The position numbers and the translations under genes were made by a program. From assembly GCA_024398635.1 (NCBI GenBank), contig JAKSIV010000001.1, forward strand, positions 62,001 to 126,000: DNA of 64,000 bases. The letters run 5' to 3'. Of this stretch, positions 58,777-64,000 are shown one piece after another. The DNA comes from Bacteroidaceae bacterium (GTDB lineage Bacteria > Bacteroidota > Bacteroidia > Bacteroidales > Bacteroidaceae). Under the pieces are notes generated by a model. That model ran no database searches. It worked only from the letters and a program-made list of their open reading frames with translations, and was not told the origin of the DNA. Numbering within the stretch: the first letter of the stretch is position 1; every line of letters begins with the position of its first letter.

Positions 58777-59373
58777 TTAGAGCGTCTTATTGATGCTGGA
58801 AATGTAATCCAGGACATCGTCACGGCCCGATTTATCGAGCGATGAGGTAATGAAGTGGGGGGGTAGTTCCTCCCACTGCTCTTTCAGGGTGTCAAAGAAC
58901 TTCTTTACGTTCTCAGTCAGTCGGCCGCGGCCCAGCTTATCGGCCTTGGTAAAGATAATGCCAAACGGAACGGCGTTCTCGCCAAGCCACTCTATGAATT
59001 CAAGGTCTATCTTCTGGGGTTCCAAGCGGCTGTCAATCAGTACAAACAGTGACGTCAGCTGGGGGCGCTCCAGGATGTAGTCGTTGATGATGCGGGTAAG
59101 TTGCTCCTGCTGGCTTTTGCCGCGTTTGGCGTAACCGTAACCGGGCAGATCCACAAGGTACCAGTTCTTATTGATAAGGAAATGGTTGATAAGTAGGGTC
59201 TTACCGGGTGTGGCCGATGTCATGGCCAGGCCCTTGCGGTTAGTCAGCATGTTGATGAGGCTTGACTTGCCCACGTTGGAGCGGCCTATGAATGCGTACT
59301 CTGGCATGTCATGCTGCGGGCACTTGCTCACGTCGGTGTTGCTGATTATGAATTCGGCGCTCTTAATCTCCAT
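58777..59373 (-). CDS. engB: Ribosome biogenesis GTPase EngB/YsxC
   Basis: 198 residues from ATG 59373 ([10 protein letters not shown] is the usual start; 59397 is an alternative). G1 [10 protein letters not shown]3 DLPGYG, G4 TKAD; G5-like SSLDKSG. Needed for 50S subunit assembly. Divergent from recR. Confidence 0.94.
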   Translation of the reverse strand: MEIKSAEFIISNTDVSKCPQHDMPEYAFIGRSNVGKSSLINMLTNRKGLAMTSATPGKTLLINHFLINKNWYLVDLPGYGYAKRGKSQQEQLTRIINDYILERPQLTSLFVLIDSRLEPQKIDLEFIEWLGENAVPFGIIFTKADKLGRGRLTENVKKFFDTLKEQWEELPPHFITSSLDKSGRDDVLDYISSINKTL

Positions 59374-59394
59374 TTCCAAAAGTGTTTTATGGTG

Positions 59395-59431
59395 CAAAAG
59401 TAGTCAAATTAGGTGTAAAATGCTAAATTTG
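59395..59431. promoter_or_regulatory. Divergent -7 boxes for engB and recR
   Basis: TACTTTTG on the minus strand (59395-59402) and TAAATTTG on the plus strand (59424-59431). The two starts are 78 bp apart. Confidence 0.6.
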
Positions 59432-59450
59432 CACCACATCAGAACTGTAT

Positions 59451-60059
59451 ATGAATAAGGAATATCCGTCATCGGCTTTGGAAAGGGCAGTGGGTGAGTT
59501 TGCCAAACTGCCCGGCATCGGCCGTAAGACTGCGCTGCGTCTCGTACTGCATATGCTTTCAAGACCCGATGAGGAGGTGGGTACGTTCGGGAAGGTGTTC
59601 TCAACGCTCAAGCAGGATATCCATTACTGCAAGGTGTGCCATAACATATCGGATACTGATGTTTGCGATATCTGCGCCAACCCCAAGCGTGACGGGAAAC
59701 TGCTTTGTGTGGTGGAGAACGTGCAGGATGTGCTGGCCATAGAGAGTACGATGCAGTACAACGGCCTGTATCACGTGCTGGGCGGCATCATTTCGCCGAT
59801 GGACGGCATCGGACCACAGGATCTGCAGATTGCCAGTCTGGTGGAGCGTGTGCAGGAGGGCGGTATCGATGAGGTGATATTGGCATTGAGTCCCACCATG
59901 GAGGGTGATACCACAAACTTCTTCATCTCGCGCAAGCTTCAGCCGATGGGTGTCAAGCTGAGCGTGATTGCACGCGGCGTGGCTGTGGGTAATAATCTGG
60001 AGTATGCCGATGAGGTCTCTTTGGGACGTTCAATTGTGGATCGCATACCTTTTCAATGA
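59451..60059 (+). CDS. recR: Recombination protein RecR
   Basis: 202 residues. Helix-hairpin-helix [13 protein letters not shown] (~19-31), Cys4 zinc finger [16 protein letters not shown] (~57-72), Toprim domain ([12 protein letters not shown]; glutamate and DxD-like residues later) and Walker-like C-terminal end. Works with RecO/RecF in gap repair. Confidence 0.95.
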   Translation: MNKEYPSSALERAVGEFAKLPGIGRKTALRLVLHMLSRPDEEVGTFGKVFSTLKQDIHYCKVCHNISDTDVCDICANPKRDGKLLCVVENVQDVLAIESTMQYNGLYHVLGGIISPMDGIGPQDLQIASLVERVQEGGIDEVILALSPTMEGDTTNFFISRKLQPMGVKLSVIARGVAVGNNLEYADEVSLGRSIVDRIPFQ

Positions 60060-60077
60060 TTGATAAAGCTTAGAGAT

Positions 60078-60518
60078 ATGAATACAAAGAAAATGGCTGT
60101 AAAGCTGATGATTGCATGGTGCTCCATCTATATAGTTGCCGGAATCACTGCACTTCTGTTTGAATTCGGACCGCTTAGCGGTATTGCCGTGACCCAGCCC
60201 AAGACGATATATGTGCTTGAGGTGATCGGCGTTCTGGCATCGCTGGCACTCATTCCGCTGGCTTTGCGCGGATTCAAGAGGATGGTGGACCGTTTGGATG
60301 AGAAAGAATACCCGGAGGATAAGATAGAGAGAATCTATATGTTATGCTCGATGCTCCGTATTGAGGCGTTCTTCCTTGTGGTGGAATTCGGAGTGGTGCT
60401 GTACTACATCCTCAACGATACCATCGGCCTTTACATAGCAGCCATTGCAGCGATCTGCTCTATGTTCACCATTCCTACAAAGGCCGGAATTGAGCACGAG
60501 ACGGGTTATTACGATTGA
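60078..60518 (+). CDS. Four-helix membrane protein of unknown function
   Basis: 146 residues from ATG 60078 (TTG at 60060 is weaker). About four hydrophobic segments (AWCSIYIVAGITALLFEFG, VLEVIGVLASLALIPLAL, FFLVVEFGVVLYYILN, LYIAAIAAICSMFTI). Common next to recR in this group; function unknown. Confidence 0.78.
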   Translation: MNTKKMAVKLMIAWCSIYIVAGITALLFEFGPLSGIAVTQPKTIYVLEVIGVLASLALIPLALRGFKRMVDRLDEKEYPEDKIERIYMLCSMLRIEAFFLVVEFGVVLYYILNDTIGLYIAAIAAICSMFTIPTKAGIEHETGYYD

Positions 60519-60521
60519 TAT

Positions 60522-61691
60522 ATGCCTGCCGTAAGCGTCATCATAGTCAGCTATAAAGTAAGGTATTACATTGAGCAGTGCCTTAACTCGGTATTGCGCT
60601 CAGTTCCCGATGCGCAGATACTGGTTGTTGACAATAAGTCCGATGACGGATCGGTGGAATTCCTGCGCGAGCGTTTTCCGCAGGCTGAGATAATCGCGAA
60701 TGATTATAACGCGGGTTTCGGCAAGGCAAACAATATGGCTTTGGCCAAGGCTGTCGGCAAGTATGTGCTGTTCCTTAACCCGGATACCGTAGTTGCCGAA
60801 CGAACCATTCCAGGGTGTATCGCATATATGGATGCGCATCCGGAGACAGGCGCGGTGGGCGTGCGGATGCAGTATGATGACGGCCGTTTTGCGCTCGAGT
60901 CACGACGCTCGCTGCCAACGCCTTCGGTCTCATTCTGGCACATGACAGGTTTGGGACGCCTGTTCCCGCATTCCAGGAAGTTTGCCAAATATCACCTCAC
61001 ATATCTGGATAAGGATGAAGAGTGCCGGATTGATGTCGTGTCTGGAGCATTCATGTTCATTCGCAAGGAGGCACTTGACAAAACCGGAGGGTTTGACGAG
61101 GCGTTCTTTATGTACGGCGAGGATATCGACCTGTCATACAGGATATTGCAGGCCGGATATCATAACCGGTATCTGCCGTTGCCTATCGTACATTATAAAG
61201 GTGAGAGCACAAACAAGACATCATATCGTTATGCCAAGGTCTTTTATGACGCCATGCTGATATTCTTCAACAAGCATTTCCGCGGCAAAAGGGACCTGTT
61301 TGCCTTCTTTGTCAGGATGGTGGTGGGAATAAGGAAGATGAATACTTACGTCCTGCAAAACATCTGGGCGCGTCGTAGGATGCTGTCTGACTATACCGAA
61401 AACTGCCTGTATGTGGGCCGTAGGGAGACATTCGCACAGGTGCAGCAGCTGATATCTGGCAGCGGGATGTTACGGAATCAGTGCTATGTCGAGTCTGAAG
61501 GTGATATCAATGGCTCACTCAGTGATTCTGTCCTTGCCGATGTCAAGGCAATCATATTTGATACTGAATTGTTCTCATACGATGACATTCTGGACTGGAT
61601 GTATGCCAGGGCATCGGAAGGAAAACGATATAGTTTGGGGTTATATTCATCCCAAACAGGGAAACTGATAACAGAAGAAGAAGTTTTATGA
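60522..61691 (+). CDS. Family 2 glycosyltransferase
   Basis: 389 residues. GT-A fold N-terminus VSVIIVSYKVRYYIEQCLNS, the nucleotide-site Asp in ILVVDNKSDDGS (~28-39) and the DxD-like NPDT (~88-91), plus GAFMFIRKEALDKTGGFDE and GEDIDLSYRI (acceptor and catalytic base). Resembles rhamnosyltransferase-like enzymes. A ~120-residue C-terminal domain follows with no known motif. Overlaps the next gene by 4 bp. Confidence 0.88.
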   Translation: MPAVSVIIVSYKVRYYIEQCLNSVLRSVPDAQILVVDNKSDDGSVEFLRERFPQAEIIANDYNAGFGKANNMALAKAVGKYVLFLNPDTVVAERTIPGCIAYMDAHPETGAVGVRMQYDDGRFALESRRSLPTPSVSFWHMTGLGRLFPHSRKFAKYHLTYLDKDEECRIDVVSGAFMFIRKEALDKTGGFDEAFFMYGEDIDLSYRILQAGYHNRYLPLPIVHYKGESTNKTSYRYAKVFYDAMLIFFNKHFRGKRDLFAFFVRMVVGIRKMNTYVLQNIWARRRMLSDYTENCLYVGRRETFAQVQQLISGSGMLRNQCYVESEGDINGSLSDSVLADVKAIIFDTELFSYDDILDWMYARASEGKRYSLGLYSSQTGKLITEEEVL

Positions 61692-62218
61692 CCGAAAAGA
61701 GTTTACTCAGTGATGGAACATACCTGCTCCGTGCTCCTGAGCCGGAGGATCTGGATGTTTTGTTCAACATGGAGAATGATACATCGTTGTGGATGGTATC
61801 GGGTAATGCCGTACCTTACTCACGGTATCAGATCAAGAAGTATATCGTGCAGTCTCAGCACGATTTCTATACCGACCGTCAGGTGCGTTTCATGATTGTG
61901 CGCCTGGCCGATAATGTTGTCATGGGTAGTGTAGACTTGACTGATATCGATCCTTATAACGGTCGTGCCGAGATAGGTATCGCACTGTTGTCTGAGTACA
62001 GAGGGCAGGGAGTGGCATCGGCTACACTCAAGATAGTTTCGGAATACGCAAAGAAGGTGCTGCGTCTGCGCCAACTGTTCTGTCATGTGCCCTCGGACCA
62101 CAAGCAGAGCATTAAATTATTTGCCAGCAATGGGTTCACTAAGACCGGTCGTCTCAAGGACTGGCTTGTCAATGATGATACGTACACAGATGTCCTGATA
62201 CTGCAGAAATTTTTTTGA
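61688..62218 (+). CDS. GNAT-family N-acetyltransferase (RimJ/RimL-like)
   Basis: 176 residues. The acetyl-CoA site is LLSEYRGQGVASATL (~100-114), with LRLRQLFCHVPSDHKQSIKLF and FASNGFTKTGRLKDWL typical of RimJ/SpeG-like enzymes. Start overlaps the glycosyltransferase stop. Ends 20 bp before the tRNA-Asp promoter. Confidence 0.88.
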   Translation: MTEKSLLSDGTYLLRAPEPEDLDVLFNMENDTSLWMVSGNAVPYSRYQIKKYIVQSQHDFYTDRQVRFMIVRLADNVVMGSVDLTDIDPYNGRAEIGIALLSEYRGQGVASATLKIVSEYAKKVLRLRQLFCHVPSDHKQSIKLFASNGFTKTGRLKDWLVNDDTYTDVLILQKFF

Positions 62219-62238
62219 AAAAAAATGTGTACCGACGC

Positions 62239-62268
62239 TTGTGGGAATCAAAAATGTGAGTACCTTTG
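62239..62268 (+). promoter_or_regulatory. tRNA-Asp promoter
   Basis: TTG 62239-62241, 19 bp, TACCTTTG 62261-62268, textbook Bacteroidales spacing; tRNA starts at 62286. Confidence 0.8.
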
Positions 62269-62285
62269 TCACCGCAAAACAGCGA

Positions 62286-62359
62286 GGTGTGTTAGTTCAG
62301 CTGGTTAGAATGCCGCCCTGTCACGGCGGAGGTCATGGGTTCGAGTCCCATACACACCG
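62286..62359 (+). tRNA. tRNA-Asp (GTC)
   Basis: Acceptor GGTGTGT/ACACACC, anticodon loop CTGTCAC (anticodon GTC) on stem CCGCC/GGCGG, T arm ATGGG-TTCGAGT-CCCAT, discriminator G73, as normal for Asp. 74 nt without CCA. Adjoins prophage 2. Confidence 0.95.
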
Positions 62360-62366
62360 CACAAAG

Positions 62367-62400
62367 ATGCCCTACAAGCCTTGTAGGGCATTTCGCTTTT
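62367..62400 (+). terminator. tRNA-Asp terminator
   Basis: Perfect 11-bp stem ATGCCCTACAA / TTGTAGGGCAT, GCC loop, then TTCGCTTTT. Confidence 0.85.
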
Positions 62401-62406
62401 AAAAAC

Positions 62407-62428
62407 CTACCTACATTCTACCTACATT
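62407..62428. repeat. Tandem 11-bp repeat CTACCTACATT x2
   Basis: Two exact adjoining copies (62407-62417, 62418-62428), 48 bp after the tRNA. A place where integrase arm-type sites are often found. Confidence 0.55.
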
Positions 62429-62448
62429 TTTTTGGAGCCCTAATCAAT

Positions 62449-62478
62449 GACCCCGGAATCCGTATGGACTCCGGGGTC
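62449..62478. terminator. Hairpin near the prophage 2 boundary
   Basis: Perfect 9-bp stem GACCCCGGA / TCCGGGGTC with a 12-base loop; no clear T tract. The stretch 62479-62592 is AT-rich with nothing else recognisable. Confidence 0.5.
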
Positions 62479-62592
62479 GGTAGATACTTTAAAATCCGCT
62501 AATCTCATAGCGTATTTCAATACAAAGATAAAGAAAAGCCGATGAAATAACCAATACCCTCAATAATCTATTTTTCAACCCCTAAGCATCTA

Positions 62593-62623
62593 TTGCACAC
62601 TTTTGCCAAAAGTGTTACATTTG
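62593..62623 (+). promoter_or_regulatory. Lysis-module promoter with embedded palindrome
   Basis: TTG 62593-62595, 20 bp, TACATTTG 62616-62623. The spacer contains the 19-bp palindrome ACACTTTTG-C-CAAAAGTGT (62597-62615), perfect 9-bp arms. A repressor bound there would block RNA polymerase; 18 bases separate the -7 box from the ATG at 62642. Confidence 0.75.
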
Positions 62624-62641
62624 CAATAAATCATACACGCC

Positions 62642-63175
62642 ATGAAGAACAAGAACATCACCACCATCGTAGCCATCGGCATATTCCTTCCGATGATACT
62701 CAGCTGCCGCACCGCCTGTCAGACGAGCAGCACCCAGTCCACCATCTCCAGCAGCCTGACGCAGTCGATGGACAGCGTAGCGCAAAGCATCCTGAGCAGC
62801 CGCAGGACAACCACCACCATAACCTTTCTTCCGATGCCCGCACCCGCTCTCCCCAGACCCGCCGCACCCGATATCGCCCCGGGGCCGATGCCCGCACCCT
62901 CCGATATCCCCGCACCAATCCGTGATCTCGCCGCCGCCCTCATGGAGCAGGGTGGAGGCACCATCATCATCACCCAGGATGAACAGCTTCAGAACGACAC
63001 CACCACCGTAACCCATACCACAAATGCAGAACAGACCCAAGAAGGATCAGAGAGCAATGAAACCCAGTCGCAATCAAACCCGCCCCGTGCCTCACCCATA
63101 ATAGACAAGATCTTCTACATCTTCCTGCTCCTGGCATTCATCATCATACTGCTTCAGGGGCGCAGGAATCAATGA
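62642..63175 (+). CDS. Lipoprotein with C-terminal membrane helix, candidate unimolecular spanin
   Basis: 177 residues. Lipobox ILSC with predicted lipidated Cys22. A Thr/Ser/Gln-rich and Pro-rich middle (residues ~60-100), then an acidic stretch, and a C-terminal membrane helix (IFYIFLLLAFIIILL, ~157-171) followed by basic residues. Outer-membrane lipidation plus inner-membrane anchor is the u-spanin plan. It is directly upstream of the endolysin gene, as expected of a lysis module. Unrelated in sequence to the candidate at 11496. Confidence 0.68.
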   Translation: MKNKNITTIVAIGIFLPMILSCRTACQTSSTQSTISSSLTQSMDSVAQSILSSRRTTTTITFLPMPAPALPRPAAPDIAPGPMPAPSDIPAPIRDLAAALMEQGGGTIIITQDEQLQNDTTTVTHTTNAEQTQEGSESNETQSQSNPPRASPIIDKIFYIFLLLAFIIILLQGRRNQ

Positions 63176-63212
63176 CACACCGTTCAAACAACCATATAAA
63201 CACAACACAGCC

Positions 63213-63638
63213 ATGAAATCAACCAACTACGCAATACTGCTCATCAAAAGTTTCGAGCAGCTACGCCTCAACGCATACCTTTGCCCAGCCGGTAAGTGGA
63301 CCATAGGCTACGGCCACACCGACGGCGTCAACCAGGGCATGCTCATCACAGAGAAGACCGCTGATGCCTTCCTGAAGCAAGACATTAAGCATGCTGAAGC
63401 CGAAGTCAACCGCATCGATGCAGACCTCACCCAAGAGCAGTTCGATGCCCTCGTCTCCTTCGTCTTCAACGTCGGCAGACAGAACTTCCGAGTAAGCACT
63501 CTGCGCAAGCTCGTAGAGCGCAATCCAAATGACCCCAAGATAGCCGATGAGTTCCGCCGCTGGATCTATGCCGGCGATAAGAAACTCCCCGGACTCATCA
63601 AAAGGAGAGAGCAAGAAATCAAATTGTATTACTCATAA
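63213..63638 (+). CDS. Phage lysozyme (GH24) with Glu-Cys-Thr triad
   Basis: 141 residues. The GH24 region is SFEQLRLNAYLCPAGKWTIGYGHT: E15, eight residues, C24, five residues, T30, i.e. the E-8-x-5-T pattern with Cys in place of the usual Asp, as in phage P1 Lyz and phage 21 endolysins. It cleaves glycan strands. N-terminus is not a clear SAR or signal segment. Between spanin and the helical protein gene. Confidence 0.9.
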   Translation: MKSTNYAILLIKSFEQLRLNAYLCPAGKWTIGYGHTDGVNQGMLITEKTADAFLKQDIKHAEAEVNRIDADLTQEQFDALVSFVFNVGRQNFRVSTLRKLVERNPNDPKIADEFRRWIYAGDKKLPGLIKRREQEIKLYYS

Positions 63639-63651
63639 TCAGACAAGCACC

Positions 63652-63963
63652 ATGGATACACCAACCATAAACCTGATAACAGACTGCCTGGTACCGCTGA
63701 TAACAGCAGCTGCAGGCTGGCTTGCCGGCAAGCGAAAGCGCCGCAATGACTTCCTCAAGAACATGCAGGAATCCATCGATATCCTCTCCATGGAGAACAA
63801 ACGCCTGATAGAGGACCTGACAACCGTTAACCGTGAGGTAGTCGCCCTCCGCCGTGAGAACGGCGAACTCAAGTACTCAGTGGATCAACTCTGCAAGGAG
63901 AACATCCAACTGAAAGAAGAGGTCCGAAACCTCCGCACCCGGATAACCCAAGCACCTGCGTAA
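63652..63963 (+). CDS. Coiled-coil protein with N-terminal membrane segment
   Basis: 103 residues from ATG 63652. A hydrophobic N-terminus INLITDCLVPLITAAAGWLAG is followed by KRKRR and a long coiled coil (ENKRLIEDLTTVNREVVALRR, ENIQLKEEVRNLRTRI). In a lysis module this may be a membrane-anchored holin-like or spanin-like partner; function unknown. Last complete gene of the window. Confidence 0.7.
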   Translation: MDTPTINLITDCLVPLITAAAGWLAGKRKRRNDFLKNMQESIDILSMENKRLIEDLTTVNREVVALRRENGELKYSVDQLCKENIQLKEEVRNLRTRITQAPA

Positions 63964-64000
63964 CATCCGATGCTGCGCATCGGTTCCGTCCCGTAACCAT

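Larger units (their letters stand above)
62360..64000. mobile_element. Prophage 2, left edge with lysis module
   Basis: After tRNA-Asp come a tandem 11-bp repeat, a promoter with operator, a u-spanin-like lipoprotein, a GH24 lysozyme and a helical protein. This is typical of one end of a prophage integrated at the tRNA. The other end and any integrase lie outside the window. Confidence 0.7.

Noticed and set aside
1-64000. CRISPR array
   Set aside because: No set of regularly spaced 25-40 bp repeats was seen; the only repeats are those listed.
1-64000. rRNA genes or insertion sequences with a transposase
   Set aside because: No rRNA segments and no DDE or other transposase frames were recognised; the inverted-repeat elements have no coding capacity.

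Overview
The window comes from a member of the Bacteroidales (phylum Bacteroidota). Three things point there. Housekeeping genes and tRNAs have -7 boxes of the TAnnTTTG type (for example 62261-62268, 59424-59431, 55976-55983). The host gene set includes DUF3127 and DUF4835 proteins, a BlaI/BlaR-like M56 pair and a Rho with a Q/N-rich insertion. The phage genes are of types commonly found in Bacteroides/Prevotella prophages. The genus cannot be fixed from what is visible.

Layout. (1) 1 to about 40.1 kb is the right-hand part of a tailed-phage prophage; its left end lies outside the window. It reads: end of a replication/primase-type gene and an early cluster (1-2071); a GTAC-rich non-coding block (2.1-2.6 kb); protease/scaffold, capsid, probable tail tube and terminase (3.1-10.6 kb); a lipoprotein resembling a one-piece spanin, portal and connectors (11.5-15.4 kb); tape measure and tail tip (16.5-33.3 kb); a diversity-generating retroelement or DGR (33.2-35.2 kb); a last tail protein, holin and M15 endolysin (35.2-38.6 kb); and a tyrosine integrase (38.8-40.0 kb) beside tRNA-Cys. 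Three minus-strand cargo blocks interrupt the plus-strand modules (11.0 kb; 15.6-16.1 kb; 24.0-26.7 kb). (2) 40.1-62.2 kb is host chromosome: clpB, rlmB, recN, coaBC, an exonuclease, dnaN, rho, an ECF sigma unit, an ABC unit, a decayed toxin-antitoxin locus, an M56/BlaI pair, engB, recR, a glycosyltransferase and an acetyltransferase. (3) From tRNA-Asp (62.29 kb) to the end is the edge of a second prophage with a lysis module.

The most notable system is the DGR. A 108-bp template repeat (33437-33544) has two variable-repeat copies of exactly the same length. One is at the 3' end of a tail-tip gene 260 bp upstream (33177-33284). The other lies in an unrelated small gene 32.5 kb away (960-1067). 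Of 23 differences from the template, 22 fall at template adenines, which is the signature of DGR mutagenesis. The reverse transcriptase that should drive this is spread over three reading frames with two +1 shifts; the second sits at GTT-TGA, a geometry resembling prfB recoding. Either the element died very recently or the enzyme is made by frameshifting.

The prophage also appears to carry its own promoter class. The pattern GTCCTT-N21-TAnnTT(T/C/A)G (first or second base of the second box varies in two copies) occurs ahead of five plus-strand units, at 3622, 11457, 16451, 26840 and 37841; in three of them the second box ends four bases before the ATG. A 12-mer, TTAAGGGTTTAA (six copies), sits 12-13 bp upstream of each minus-strand cargo unit. 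No sequence search or folding program was run: family names rest on recognised motifs and context, and exact boundaries of RNAs and att sites are inferred.
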